From contig JADJOP010000022.1 of assembly GCA_016713735.1 (NCBI GenBank), forward strand, positions 1 through 64,000: a DNA stretch of 64,000 bases, given 5' to 3'. How positions within the stretch are numbered: position 1 is the stretch's first letter; each line of letters opens with the position of its first letter. The DNA is from Bryobacterales bacterium (GTDB taxonomy: Bacteria; Acidobacteriota; Terriglobia; Bryobacterales; Bryobacteraceae). A model generated the notes under the pieces. That model ran no database searches, was not told the origin of the DNA, and saw only the letters and a program-made list of their open reading frames with translations. This document shows, one piece after another, positions 19,078-28,854 of this stretch. The position numbers and the translations under genes were made by a program.

Positions 19078-20764
19078 GCGCACACCCGCACCCCATCTCA
19101 CGAGGAGGCTCGCCATTCCGGCGGGCCTCTTCGCTTTGGTGTCGATCCTCGCCGCGGCCCCCCTTGCCGCGCAGGACTTCGACCTCATCCTCCGCGGCGG
19201 CCGCATCGTCGACGGCACAGGCAATCCCTGGTTCCGCGGCGACGTCGCCATCCGCAACGGCTCCATCGCCGCCATCGGCGACCTCAAGTCAAAGACCGCC
19301 ACCCGCGTCATCGAAGCCGCCGGACTCGTCGTCGCCCCCGGCTTCATCGACATCCACAACCACTCCGACGACACCCTGCTCGTCGATGGCAACGCTGAAA
19401 GCATGGTCCGCCAGGGCGTCACCTCGATGATCTTCGGCGAAGGCGGCTCGGCCGCGCCGTCGAAGGAATTCCCCCGCCTGCGCGACTACTTCGCCGCCCT
19501 GCTCGCCAAGGGCATCTCCACCAACATCGGCACCTACGTCGGCTCCTCGCAGGTCTGGATGCACGTCCGCGGCGCCAGGCCCGCCCCGCCCGAACCGGCT
19601 GAACTCGAACGCATGCGCGCCGTTGTGCGCGACGCCATGGCCGACGGAGCCCTCGGCGTGGCCAGTTCGCTCAGCGGCCCGCCCGGCGCCTGGATCGACA
19701 CCAACTCCATGGTCGAAATGTGCAAACAGGCCGCTCCCCACGGCGGCATCTACTCCACGCACATGCGCACCGAGGGCCATGGCGTCTTTGCCGCCGTCGC
19801 CGAAGCGCTCGACATCGGCAAGCAGGCCGGCGTGCCCGTGGACATCATTCACCTCAAGATCGCCGAGAACAAACTCTGGGGCCGCATGCCCGAACTGGTG
19901 GCCACCATCCAGAACGCGCGCAACCAGGGCCAGCAGGTCACCGCCAACGTTTACCCCTACCGCGCCGGGCAGAACAACCTCTCCAGCATCGTCCCGCCCT
20001 GGGCCCACGAGGGCGGCCGCGAGGCCCTTCTGAAGCGCCTTGCCGACGCCTCCCTCCGCCCCCGCCTGCATAAGGAGATCCGAGAAGGCATCCCCGGCTC
20101 GGACTGGTACAACCACTACACGGCCACCGGGAGCTGGGAAGGCATGCTGCTGGTCAACTTCTCCAGCCCCGCTTACAAGCAGTTCGAGGGCAAGCGCATG
20201 AACCAGGTGATCGCCGCCCTGCTGCCTGAAATGCAAAAGGCCAATGCCCAGGCCAACGACATCGACGTCCTCTTCCGCGTCCTGCGCGACAACTCAGGCT
20301 CTGTGCCCACCGTCTACTTCCACCACTCCGAACAGGACATGCGCCACGCCCTCGCGCAGCCCTTTGTCAGCATCGGCTCTGACGGCACGGCCGTGGCCAC
20401 CCAGGGACCTCTCGCCCGCGGCAACCCGCATCCGCGTTACTACGGCACCTTCCCGCGCGTGCTCGGCCGCTACGTGCGTGAGGAAAAGGTGCTCAGCCTG
20501 GAAGAGGCCATCCGCAAGATGACCTCCGCCAACGCCGCCAAAATCAACCTCTGGAACCGCGGCGTCCTGCGCCCCGGCATGGCCGCCGACGTCGCCATCT
20601 TCGACGCCGACCTCATCATCGACCGCGCCACCTTCGAGAAGCCCCACCAGTATGCCCAGGGCGTCGAATACCTGATCGTCAACGGCAAGGTCGTTCTCGA
20701 ACGCGGCCAGCACACCGGCGCCCGTCCCGGCGTCATCCTCTATGGTCAGGGCCACCAGCGCTAG
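19052..20764 (+). CDS. N-acyl-D-amino-acid deacylase-like amidohydrolase, exported
   Basis: 570 residues from the ATG inside the gltA end. An amidohydrolase-superfamily fold is shown by LRGGRIVDGTGNPW, the metal motif GFIDIHNHSDD, later HMRTEG and HLKIAE, and the C-terminal GVLRPGMAADVAIFD. D-aminoacylases share this layout, and related enzymes cut dihydropyrimidines or acylated D-amino acids. A signal peptide is seen (GLFALVSILAAAPLAA). The true start may lie further in: GAGGAGG at 19102-19108 stands six bases before an in-frame ATT at 19114, which would put the signal peptide exactly at the N terminus. The 3' end overlaps the ankyrin gene start. Confidence 0.83.
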   Translation: MWPLTSATKRTPAPHLTRRLAIPAGLFALVSILAAAPLAAQDFDLILRGGRIVDGTGNPWFRGDVAIRNGSIAAIGDLKSKTATRVIEAAGLVVAPGFIDIHNHSDDTLLVDGNAESMVRQGVTSMIFGEGGSAAPSKEFPRLRDYFAALLAKGISTNIGTYVGSSQVWMHVRGARPAPPEPAELERMRAVVRDAMADGALGVASSLSGPPGAWIDTNSMVEMCKQAAPHGGIYSTHMRTEGHGVFAAVAEALDIGKQAGVPVDIIHLKIAENKLWGRMPELVATIQNARNQGQQVTANVYPYRAGQNNLSSIVPPWAHEGGREALLKRLADASLRPRLHKEIREGIPGSDWYNHYTATGSWEGMLLVNFSSPAYKQFEGKRMNQVIAALLPEMQKANAQANDIDVLFRVLRDNSGSVPTVYFHHSEQDMRHALAQPFVSIGSDGTAVATQGPLARGNPHPRYYGTFPRVLGRYVREEKVLSLEEAIRKMTSANAAKINLWNRGVLRPGMAADVAIFDADLIIDRATFEKPHQYAQGVEYLIVNGKVVLERGQHTGARPGVILYGQGHQR

Positions 20765-21976
20765 CCTCCTGTTCGCTCTGCTCCCCGCCCTCGCCCAACA
20801 GCCCGAGGCGCCGGGACTGGCCACGGCTGTGCGTTCCGGCGACACCGCCGCCGTCGGCGCCCTGCTCAAAAAGGGCGCCAACCCCAACGAACGCGATTCG
20901 CTCGGCGGCACCCGCTCCACGACGCCGCCTGGGCCGGCGACACCGCCATGGCCACCCTCCTGCTCGATTTCAAGGCCGACCCCAACATCCGCCACCGCGA
21001 AGGCGGCTCAGCCCCCCTCCACTACGCCGTCATCACCAACCACGAAGAGCTCGCCGCGCTTCTGCTCAAACGCGGCGCCAATCCACGCCTCGCCTCGGCC
21101 GCCGGAGCCACGCCCCTTCACCTGGCCGCCAACCGCGGCTTCACCGGTCTGCTGAAACTCCTTCTCGATGCCGGCATCGAGGTCGATCTCCCCGACGCCT
21201 CCGGCGCCACCGCTCTTGCCGAAGCCGCCTGGAAGGGACAGTCCGACGCCGTGGAACTGCTCCTTGCCCGTGGCGCCAAGCCCAACGTCCGCACCCCGAC
21301 AACGCAATCCACCCCGCTCCACGAAGCCGCCGCCAAGGACCATGAGGACACCGTGCGCCTCCTCCTCAGCAAAGGCGCCGACCCCGCACTGCGCAACGCC
21401 GAAGGTCAGTCGCCGCTCGAAATCGCCCTCCGCCAGCGCCAGGTGAAGGCCGCCCGCGCCCTGCTCAGCGCCGGCGTCAAGCCCGGCCCCGAGGCCAACG
21501 CTATCCTCGCCGACTCGGTAATGCGCGGTCAGGTCGACATGGTCACCCTCCTGCTCGACTTCGGCTCCTCGGCCGCCATGGCCACACCCTCCGGCTCCAC
21601 GCTCCTCCACGACGCCGCCCTCAAGGGCCACCTCGACCTCGCCCGCCTTCTGCTCGCCCGCGGCGCCACCGTTCAGTCGCGCAGCAAACAGGGCACTACC
21701 CCCCTTCATGACGCCGCCCTAGGGGGCAGCCTGGCCATGGTCGAGCTTCTCCTCGAACAGGGCGCCGAACTGCAGGCCGCCGAAACCGGCACCAACGCCA
21801 CGCCCCTCCACGTGGCCGCCGCTTGGGGACGCATCGAGGTGGTCCAACTCCTTATGGAGAAAGGCGCTAACCCCAACCTCAAGAACGCCCAGGGCCAAAC
21901 CCCCGCCGATGCCGCCGCCGCTAACCAGCAGGATGAGGTCGTCCAGCTCTTACGCTCCAAACCCTCACAGGATTAA
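20742..21976 (+). CDS. Ankyrin repeat protein, exported (frameshifted)
   Basis: A signal peptide (SASLLFALLPALAQ) precedes about eleven ankyrin repeats of roughly 33 residues, many with the core TPLHxAA and LLLxxGAxP. At the CCC run 20911-20913 one C appears to be missing: the first frame reads SLGGT and the other continues PLHDAAWAGD, which rebuilds a perfect repeat. The repaired protein is about 411 residues. Ankyrin repeats bind proteins; the partner here is unknown. It overlaps the preceding amidohydrolase stop by 23 bases, suggesting coupling. Confidence 0.82.
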
Positions 21977-22050
21977 TCCGAACCACCTGAGAGGAGATTC
22001 CCTCATACTTCCGCTAAAGAGTCCCCCTCACCGCCCCGATAGTAAGGTTA

Positions 22051-23823
22051 GTGCCTGGTAAGAAAGCTCCTCCGGTGCTCGCCGAAGCGGCCGGTACGCT
22101 GAGTGAGCAGCTGTTAACCTTCCTCGAACGCCTCGCTGTTCTCCTGCAGCCTGAGAGCGGACGCCTTGAAGTCCGCTTTCTCAAACGGTTGGAAGAGATG
22201 GGCTTTGAACCCCGCCAGCGGGGTGCTCTGGTCTACCTCACCGCCGGCGCCGCGGCCCGCGTGCTGGGCACTGGAGGCGGCCCCTCGCACTTCCTCGAAC
22301 AGGTGGAATATCACGGCCGCCGCCTGGCCAAGTTGAACCTCTCGCCGGGCGACATCGTACTGGCTCTGCGCGAGTTCGACACGCTTCTTACCCCTCTGCT
22401 CAAGCGCAAAATCCCTGAGCAGTTTGAAAACTTCCACTGGGTACGGGAACAGCTTCAGTTCTATGTGATGCTGGCCCTGAACAATTCCTACTACCAGGTG
22501 CGCGAAGAAGAGACTCAGGCCTTTTACGAGATGTTCTGGGCCGAACTGGAAGCCGAAGGCCTCGACAACCTGCTCGACCGCTTTCTCTCCATCCTGGCCC
22601 GCTTCAGCCGCGCCAACGCCGCCCACTGGTATCTGGCTGACCCCAAGACGGGCGTTATGCAGCGCCGCGCCACCCTCGATTGGGAATCGGCCAGCGGCGG
22701 CACGCTGTTCGGCCCGGTCCGCAACGCCTTTCCCCTGGACGGGCGCGAAACGATGCTCCGCCAGCCGATCTGCTTCGGCCTCCACCGCAGCGATCCCGGC
22801 GGCAACCTGGCCGCCCTCATGGATCCCAGTTGGACCAACCGCTTCCGCTCCTGCTGGTCGATCCCGCTCATCTCGGGCGACCGGCTGGCTGGCCTCATCC
22901 AGTTCGGCTTCTCCAAGCCCTATGAATGGCTGCCGCGCGAGCTGGAACTGCTCACCGCCGCCGCCGAACGTTGCCTGCGCGCCGTCGAAAAGGCCCAGCT
23001 CATGGTCGATCTCGCCGAACGTGAACGCCAGATCCGCCTGCTCGCCGAACGCATGATGCACGTCGAAGAGGTGGAACGCCGCCGCATCAGCCGCGAACTG
23101 CACGACCAGACCGGTCAGGACCTGCTCTGCATCCGTCTGCAAATGGAGATGATCGAGGGACAACTGCCTGATTCCATGCGCGATTGCAAGGAACGCCTGA
23201 GCGAGGCCCGCGAGATGACCGAGCGCACCATCCTCGAAATCCGCCGCCTTATCGCCGCCCTCTCACCGGCCGTGCTCGAACAACTCGGCCTGGCCGCCGC
23301 CATCCGCCAGCTCATCAACCGCTACCGCGAAATGCATCCCTGGCGCATCAAGCTGCAAATGGGCAAGATGGAGCCGCTTCCCAAACAGACCGAGGTCATC
23401 CTCTACAGGCTTCTCCAGGAATGTTTCCATAACATCTCCAAGCATTCTCAGTGTCAAACCGTAAACCTTTCCTTACGGACCGCCGATGGACTACTGCATC
23501 TCGTCGTGGAAGACGACGGGATTGGGTTTGACATGCAGGAAGCGCAGCAGAAAACCGGATCGTTCGGCCTGGCCGGCATTCGCGAACGCGTCGCCCTGCT
23601 CGGCGGCAGCTGCGACATCTTCTCGCGACGGCGCGTGAAACGCGCCAAAGGCAAACAACCAGCTTCTTCCCGTACAACCGGGAGCGGCCACAAATCAGGA
23701 ACCCGGATCAAGGTGGAGCTTCCTATTCCCGACGAAGCTCTCTTGCTCGGTCCGCACAGGCAGTTGGAATATACCCGGCGTGGAATCGCCGAAACCGTTG
23801 GGACGACATCGGCCGGCAAGTAA
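22051..23823 (+). CDS. GAF-domain sensor histidine kinase (HisKA_3, NarX/DegS type)
   Basis: 590 residues with no membrane helix. A helical N-terminal domain covers about residues 1-160, a GAF-like domain 180-320, a short coiled segment 315-340, then the H-box RRRISRELHDQTGQDLL with phospho-accepting His near residue 351. The ATP-binding domain has HNISKHSQ (N box), VEDDGIGFD and GLAGIRERVALLGG. The start is GTG 22051. The response regulator follows 72 bases later, so they form a cytoplasmic two-component pair. The signal sensed by the GAF domain is unknown. Confidence 0.9.
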   Translation: MPGKKAPPVLAEAAGTLSEQLLTFLERLAVLLQPESGRLEVRFLKRLEEMGFEPRQRGALVYLTAGAAARVLGTGGGPSHFLEQVEYHGRRLAKLNLSPGDIVLALREFDTLLTPLLKRKIPEQFENFHWVREQLQFYVMLALNNSYYQVREEETQAFYEMFWAELEAEGLDNLLDRFLSILARFSRANAAHWYLADPKTGVMQRRATLDWESASGGTLFGPVRNAFPLDGRETMLRQPICFGLHRSDPGGNLAALMDPSWTNRFRSCWSIPLISGDRLAGLIQFGFSKPYEWLPRELELLTAAAERCLRAVEKAQLMVDLAERERQIRLLAERMMHVEEVERRRISRELHDQTGQDLLCIRLQMEMIEGQLPDSMRDCKERLSEAREMTERTILEIRRLIAALSPAVLEQLGLAAAIRQLINRYREMHPWRIKLQMGKMEPLPKQTEVILYRLLQECFHNISKHSQCQTVNLSLRTADGLLHLVVEDDGIGFDMQEAQQKTGSFGLAGIRERVALLGGSCDIFSRRRVKRAKGKQPASSRTTGSGHKSGTRIKVELPIPDEALLLGPHRQLEYTRRGIAETVGTTSAGK

Positions 23824-23895
23824 CAGCGGCCCCGGCTCAGTCTGTAGGAGCGCCACAAGGCTAGACCGGACAATTGAAGGAGACTTGAAAACGCC

Positions 23896-24560
23896 ATGGC
23901 TAAAATCCGCATCTTGCTTGCTGATGACCACACCTTGTTCCGCCAGGGCATCCGCACCCTGATCTCGGCCGAAACCGACATGGAAGTGGTGGGCGAGGCC
24001 TCCAACGGCGGTGACTCCGTGGACCGCGCCAACGAATCACGCCCCGACGTCGTGCTCATGGACATCGGCATGCCCGGCCTCAGCAGCTCCCAGGCCACGC
24101 GCCAGATCAAAAGAACCGCCCCGAAACCAAGGTCCTCTTCCTCACCATGTATGACGACGAGGACTACCTCGTCGAGGGCATGGAGGTCGGGGCCAGCGGC
24201 TATGTCCTCAAGGACAGCCCCTCCAATCAGCTCGTCTCGGCCATCCGCGACGCCTTCCGCGGCGGCAGCTACCTCAGCCCGCGCATGCTCTCGCAACTGG
24301 TCGACGACTTCCGCTCGCGCATCAAGTCCGCCAACCGCATGCCGCGCTTTGCCACCCTCACCGGCCGCGAACGCGAAGTGCTGAAGATGCTCGCCGAAGG
24401 CAACTCCGTCAAGGAAATCGCCTGCGACCTCAACCTCAGCGTGAAGACCGTCGAGGCCCACAAGTTCAACCTCATGCGCAAGCTCGACATCCACAACAAG
24501 GCGCAGCTGGTCCAGTACGCCATCCAGAAGAAGATCATCAAGATCCCCAATCTGGCCTAA
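23896..24560 (+). CDS. NarL/FixJ-type response regulator (frameshifted)
   Basis: Receiver domain with DDHTLFRQG and the phosphorylation site in VLMDIGMPG (Asp near residue 56), then a LuxR-type helix-turn-helix with LTGREREVLKMLAEG and NLSVKTVEAHKFNLMRKL. At the A-run 24109-24112 one A seems lost: the first frame stops making sense after ATRQIK, and the other frame continues NRPETKVLFLTM, as in intact homologues. The repaired length is about 221 residues. It is the partner of the adjacent histidine kinase. The DNA targets are not evident. Confidence 0.9.
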
Positions 24561-24630
24561 CAGGCGCACGCCGCGCACAGCCGCGCACCGCTGCTCACGC
24601 CGCGCACGGCCGCCAACGCACGTTGTCACC

Positions 24631-24691
24631 AAACCTGGCATGGAGCCCTTCGCGGGTCTAATCCACCCGCGAGCCTCCCCGCCAGGTTTTT
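24631..24691 (+). terminator. Branched terminator after the two-component pair
   Basis: Outer stem AAACCTGGC / GCCAGGTTT encloses a second stem CGCGGGT / ACCCGCG and is followed by TTTTCC. The T-run on the plus strand marks it as the end of the kinase/regulator transcript. Confidence 0.65.
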
Positions 24692-24723
24692 CCTTCTCCA
24701 ACGCCACTTTCCAGCCGGCGCGA

Positions 24724-24729
24724 TACAAT
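24724..24729 (+). promoter_or_regulatory. Possible -10 box (TACAAT) for the TIM-barrel gene
   Basis: TACAAT lies 17 bases before ATG 24747, directly after the terminator, where a new promoter is expected. The -35 region is GC-rich and not consensus. Confidence 0.35.
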
Positions 24730-24746
24730 CGGCTCCAGGTACTCTC

Positions 24747-25631
24747 ATGAACAGGCGCTCCTTCCTCGCCGCCACCGCGGCCACGCAATTGGCCTCCACC
24801 CTGCCTCTGGCCCAGGCCGCCACCCTCCCTATCAAGAAAGCGATCCTCTACGGCATGCTCCCCAAGCAGATGCCCCTGCTTGACCGCTTCCAGATGGCCA
24901 GGGAGATCGGCTTCGAGCAGATGGAGTGCCCCCAAATCGACGACCCCGCCGAGGCCGAAGCGATCAAGAAAGCCGCCGACCAGGCCAAGCTCCCCATCCA
25001 CTCCGTGATGAACGGCGACCACTGGCGCTTCCCCCTCAACTCCAATGACCCCGAGGTGGTTGCCAAGAGCATGAAGGCGATGCGCACCAGCCTCGGCAAC
25101 GCCAAGCTGTGGGGCGCCGAAACGGTCCTGCTGGTCCCCGCCGTGGTCAGCCCCGATCACAGCTACGCCGAAGCCTACAAGCGCTCCCAGGCCCGCATCC
25201 GCGAACTCATCCCGCTTGCCGCCGAGTACAAGGTGGTCATCGCTGTCGAAGAGGTCTGGAACAAGTTCCTCCTCTCGCCGCTCGAATTCGCCCGCTACGT
25301 CGACGAGTTCAAGAGCCCCTGGGTGAAGGCCTACTTCGATGTCGGAAACATCGTCCTGTTCGCCTACCCGCAGGACTGGATCCGCACGCTGGGCAAGCGC
25401 ATCGTGAAGCTCCACTTTAAGGACTTCAAGTTCCAGCAAAACCGCGAAACGCGCAAACGTGAAGCCGAATTCGTCAATCTTGGCGAAGGCGAAATCGACT
25501 GGAAGGCCATCCACGCCGCGCTTGCCGAGATCGGCTACCGCGGCACGGCCACCGTCGAGCTATCGGGCGGCGACCGCGCCTACCTTGCCGACGTCAGCAA
25601 GAGGGTCGACAAGATCCTCGCCGGCGCATGA
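24747..25631 (+). CDS. Tat-exported sugar phosphate isomerase/epimerase-like TIM-barrel protein
   Basis: 294 residues. The twin-arginine start MNRRSFLAATAATQ suggests folded export. The rest is an AP-endonuclease-2/xylose isomerase-like barrel: the metal ligands fit the Glu in VIAVEEVWNKF, the Asp in AYFDVGNIV, the His in KLHFKDFK, and the late Glu in ATVELSGGD. Such enzymes epimerise or isomerise sugars and are abundant in Acidobacteria and Planctomycetes. sppA starts 14 bases later. The actual sugar is unknown. Confidence 0.85.
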   Translation: MNRRSFLAATAATQLASTLPLAQAATLPIKKAILYGMLPKQMPLLDRFQMAREIGFEQMECPQIDDPAEAEAIKKAADQAKLPIHSVMNGDHWRFPLNSNDPEVVAKSMKAMRTSLGNAKLWGAETVLLVPAVVSPDHSYAEAYKRSQARIRELIPLAAEYKVVIAVEEVWNKFLLSPLEFARYVDEFKSPWVKAYFDVGNIVLFAYPQDWIRTLGKRIVKLHFKDFKFQQNRETRKREAEFVNLGEGEIDWKAIHAALAEIGYRGTATVELSGGDRAYLADVSKRVDKILAGA

Positions 25632-25645
25632 GCGGCGAATAGGTT

Positions 25646-27415
25646 ATGAAGAAATTCCTCATCGGTCTCATCGCCGGCTTCCTGCTTGCGGGCCTCGCCC
25701 TCATCATCATCGGCTTCGCCATGGTGAAGATCGGCGACCGCAAACCGGAGATCGCCTCCGGCTCCACGCTCATGCTCAAGCTCCAGGGCCAGGTGCTCGA
25801 AGTGGCGCAACCTGAGATCCCGCTGCCCTTCTTTGAAAGCCGCTCGCCCGTCACCGTGCTCGAAGTGTGGGACCTGCTCCGCAAGGCTGCTGCCGACAAG
25901 CGCGTGGCCGCCATCGCCTTTGAGCCCGCCGGCCTGGACGCCGGATGGGCCAAGCTGGACGAAATCCGCCGCGCCTTGCTCCACTTCCGCAAGTCCGGCA
26001 AGCCCGTCTACTGCTATCTGCGCAACCCCGGCTCGCGCGAATACTACCTCGCCACCGCCGCCGACAAGATCTACATGACCAGCGAGGATGTCCTGTTCAT
26101 CCGCGGCATCCGTGCCGAGCTGATGTACTACAAGCAGGGCCTTGACAAGATCGGCGTGCAGATGGAGGTGGAAAACGTCGGCCCGCACAAAGACGCCCTC
26201 GATCCCTTCCTCAAATCCGCCCCTTCGCCGGAAACCAAGGCCACCACCGAGGCCATTCTTGACCAGGTCCACACGAGCTTCCTTGCCACCGTCGCCGAAG
26301 GCCGCAAGAAGACCGTCGACGACATCCGCCGCCTGGTCGACGACGGCCCGCTGCTGGGACCCCAGGCCGTCTCCTCCGGCCTCATCGACGGCCTGATGTA
26401 CGACAACGAGTATCTCGACGAGCTCAAGAAGCGCCTCAAGCAGGGCAAACTCACCCGGCTCAGCTACCGCGACTATATGAAGGTGCCCGCTTCCTCGGTC
26501 GGCCTGGGCGGCAAGAGCCGCGTGGCTGTCATTTCCGGCTCCGGCGCGATTCTCCGAGGCAGCGCCCCCGGCGGCTTCGACGACTCCGAAGGCATCTATT
26601 CCACCAACTTCACCAAGCTCCTCCGCGACGCCTCCGAGGATGCCCGCATCCGCGCCGTCATCCTGCGCGTCGACTCACCGGGCGGCGACGCCATCGCCAG
26701 CGACGAGATCCTGCACGAGGTGAAGCGGCTCAGCGCCAAGAAACCCCTTGTCGTCTCCATGTCCGACGTGGCCGCTTCGGGCGGCTACTACATCGCCATG
26801 TCCGGTGACCCCGTGCTGGCCTACCCCAACACCATCACCGGCTCCATCGGCGTCATCTTCGGCAAAGTGAACCTGGAGAAGCTCTACGAAAAGCTCGGCA
26901 TCCACGTCGAGATTCTGACCCGCGGCAAAAACGCCGCCCTCGATACCTCATCGCGCCCGCTCAACGAGGCTGGCCGCGCCAAGCTTCATGAAGGCGTGCA
27001 GGCGATCTACCGGACCTTCCTGCAGCGCGTCGCCACCGGACGCAAGAAGAAGGTGGAAGAGGTCGAACCCTTTGCCGGCGGGCGCGTCTGGATGGGAGCC
27101 GCCGCCAAGACCAACGGCCTGGTCGACGAGATGGGCGGACTGGATCGCGCCATCGCCCTGGTGAAGCAGAAAGCCAAGATCGCCGAATCCGAACAGGTGC
27201 AGCTGATCGCCTACCCGCTGAAGAAGTCGGTCTTTGAGCAGTTCTTCTCGACGTCGGTGGAGACGATGAGCGAAGGACCCGACGCCTGGCTCGACCAGTA
27301 TGTGCAGGCCAAAGCCCGCCGCATGCTGGGCGATGTCGCCCCGGGCCTGGATTGGCGTCTCATGCGCAACGGCGCCTACCTGCGCGTGATGCCCTACAGC
27401 ATCACGGTCGAGTAA
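25646..27415 (+). CDS. sppA: Signal peptide peptidase SppA, 67K type
   Basis: 589 residues, the long two-domain form. An N-terminal membrane anchor covers residues 4-27. The Ser/Lys dyad is visible: Lys182 in NVGPHKDALDPF (N-terminal domain) and Ser378 in DVAASGGYYIAM (C-terminal domain). It degrades cleaved signal peptides in the inner membrane. It follows the TIM-barrel gene closely and is convergent with the sigma-factor gene. Confidence 0.95.
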   Translation: MKKFLIGLIAGFLLAGLALIIIGFAMVKIGDRKPEIASGSTLMLKLQGQVLEVAQPEIPLPFFESRSPVTVLEVWDLLRKAAADKRVAAIAFEPAGLDAGWAKLDEIRRALLHFRKSGKPVYCYLRNPGSREYYLATAADKIYMTSEDVLFIRGIRAELMYYKQGLDKIGVQMEVENVGPHKDALDPFLKSAPSPETKATTEAILDQVHTSFLATVAEGRKKTVDDIRRLVDDGPLLGPQAVSSGLIDGLMYDNEYLDELKKRLKQGKLTRLSYRDYMKVPASSVGLGGKSRVAVISGSGAILRGSAPGGFDDSEGIYSTNFTKLLRDASEDARIRAVILRVDSPGGDAIASDEILHEVKRLSAKKPLVVSMSDVAASGGYYIAMSGDPVLAYPNTITGSIGVIFGKVNLEKLYEKLGIHVEILTRGKNAALDTSSRPLNEAGRAKLHEGVQAIYRTFLQRVATGRKKKVEEVEPFAGGRVWMGAAAKTNGLVDEMGGLDRAIALVKQKAKIAESEQVQLIAYPLKKSVFEQFFSTSVETMSEGPDAWLDQYVQAKARRMLGDVAPGLDWRLMRNGAYLRVMPYSITVE

Positions 27416-27496
27416 CGAACTCCGTCAAATCGGGAACGCGGGCGAAGCGAACACGCGGCGCGCGCAGCCCCTCGCCGTTCGGCCGTTGCCCGGCCG

Positions 27497-28330
27497 TTAC
27501 TCGGCAAACGCCGAGCTGGAGCGGATGCCGCTTTGTTCGAGCACCACGGCCATCTTTTCGAGCGCCGACTTGTGGATCTGCGACACGCGGCTCTCATTGA
27601 TGCCCAACACGCCGCCGATCTCTTTCATCGTCATCTCGTTGCTGTAGTAGAGCAGAACCACGCGCTGGTAGCGCTCCGGCAGCACCTTCATGGCATCCTT
27701 GAGCGCTGAGCGCATCTGCTCGCGCACGCACATCACGTCGGGCTGCGTCTCCGGGCGGCTCGGGAAATCCGGGGCCGGCAGGTCGTCACCTTCCTGCACA
27801 CGGCTGCTGGCCGAGATGAGGCCCACGTTGCGCAGGTCCACCATCATCGTCCGCCAGCGCTCTTCCTTCACGCCCATCTTCTCGGCCACTTCGGCTTCGG
27901 TCGGGTTGCGCTGCAGGGTCGCCGCCAGGTCGCGCGTTGCCGCCTCCACCTGTTTGTGACGCCGCCGCAAGTCGCGCGAGGCCCAGTCCAGTTGGCGCAG
28001 GCTGTCCAGAATCGCACCCTTGATGCGATGCTTGGCATAGCTGGAAAACGCCACCTGTTTGTCCGGATCGAACTTGTTCACCGCGTCAAACAATCCGAGG
28101 ATGCCCGCATGCACCAGGTCGTCCAGGTCCACATGCACGGGCAAATTCTCATGCACGCGCACGGCAATTGCCTTTACCAACGGCAAATGCTCCAGGATGA
28201 CGCGGTCCCGATTCGTCGTCTGGACCGGTTCCACCTCCACCTGCCTCACTGCTATGGCGGCGGTTCCACGGCGGGAACTGATTCTCGACGTTGTGCTGAC
28301 TCTGATTGCAGCGGCACGACTCGCAGGCAT
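27497..28330 (-). CDS. RNA polymerase sigma factor, FliA/WhiG (sigma-28) type
   Basis: 277 residues. Region 2 is shown by VDLDDLVHAGILGLFDAV and FSSYAKHRIKGAILDSLR; region 3 by EAEVAEKMGV; region 4 by LPERYQRVVLLYYSNEMT and INESRVSQIHKSAL. This fits the group that drives motility or differentiation genes. ATG 28330 has GGAGGG upstream; GTG codons near 28249 are alternatives because the first 28 residues are not conserved-looking. No flagellar gene is in the window, so its regulon may lie elsewhere. Confidence 0.9.
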   Translation of the reverse strand: MPASRAAAIRVSTTSRISSRRGTAAIAVRQVEVEPVQTTNRDRVILEHLPLVKAIAVRVHENLPVHVDLDDLVHAGILGLFDAVNKFDPDKQVAFSSYAKHRIKGAILDSLRQLDWASRDLRRRHKQVEAATRDLAATLQRNPTEAEVAEKMGVKEERWRTMMVDLRNVGLISASSRVQEGDDLPAPDFPSRPETQPDVMCVREQMRSALKDAMKVLPERYQRVVLLYYSNEMTMKEIGGVLGINESRVSQIHKSALEKMAVVLEQSGIRSSSAFAE

Positions 28331-28854
28331 TGTGGCTAACCCTCCAGATGGAATGAACCGGCTACCCTCACCGCTACATCCTGGTCAAACTCGCGGTTTC
28401 GATAGGACTCAGGTAGAAACCTGATACACGTCTAGGTGCAATTGGGACGCCAACTCCGGGAGATGGCCCCACGCCCGTTCATCCGGTACGGTCAGACAAG
28501 CTCTCGCGGCCCTTGCGGCGACTCATAAGTGCCTCAGATTGATCCGGTTGGAGGTTCCCTCCCAGACCACCCGCGGCCGCCGGCGCGACCTCACTCAAAA
28601 CCCTTCCACAACAACGGCACCCTCCGGTGCGCCGCCTCCGGGTTCCAGTTTGATTCACGCCGTGCCAATTCGGCGTTCCAATTCGGAACCCGCGTTCCAA
28701 ATCGGTACGTCTCCTCAGGTCACCGTGCCTGACTCTTCTACTCTCTTCGGTTGATTAGACCAGATCCTTAGTGGCAAGTAAGTCGGCTATTCACCTTAAT
28801 ACCCCAGGTACCGATTACCTCATTTCCCACACGCGTACTGAGGGGAACTCACCC
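28331..28854. other. 0.5 kb non-coding stretch with short repeats
   Basis: No ORF here has plausible codon use, and base composition is visibly less GC-rich than the neighbours. It contains three near-copies of CCAATTCGG / CCAAATCGG around 28665-28704, a small dyad GGAAC-GCG-GTTCC type element in the same place, and another dyad CAGGT-AGAA-ACCTG near 28410. It must hold the sigma-factor promoter and leader. I cannot match it to a known riboswitch or tRNA. Confidence 0.5.

Noticed and set aside
16726..19422. 898-residue minus-strand ORF spanning the redoxin and citrate synthase
   Set aside because: Covers two well-supported plus-strand genes and then enters comEC in another frame; composition is typical of an antisense shadow.
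28479..28700. 73-residue minus-strand ORF upstream of the sigma gene
   Set aside because: Arg/Gly-rich without pattern or ribosome site; region treated as non-coding.
28640..28710. Possible tRNA (GGTTCCGAATTGG resembles a T-loop)
   Set aside because: No acceptor or anticodon stems can be folded around it.
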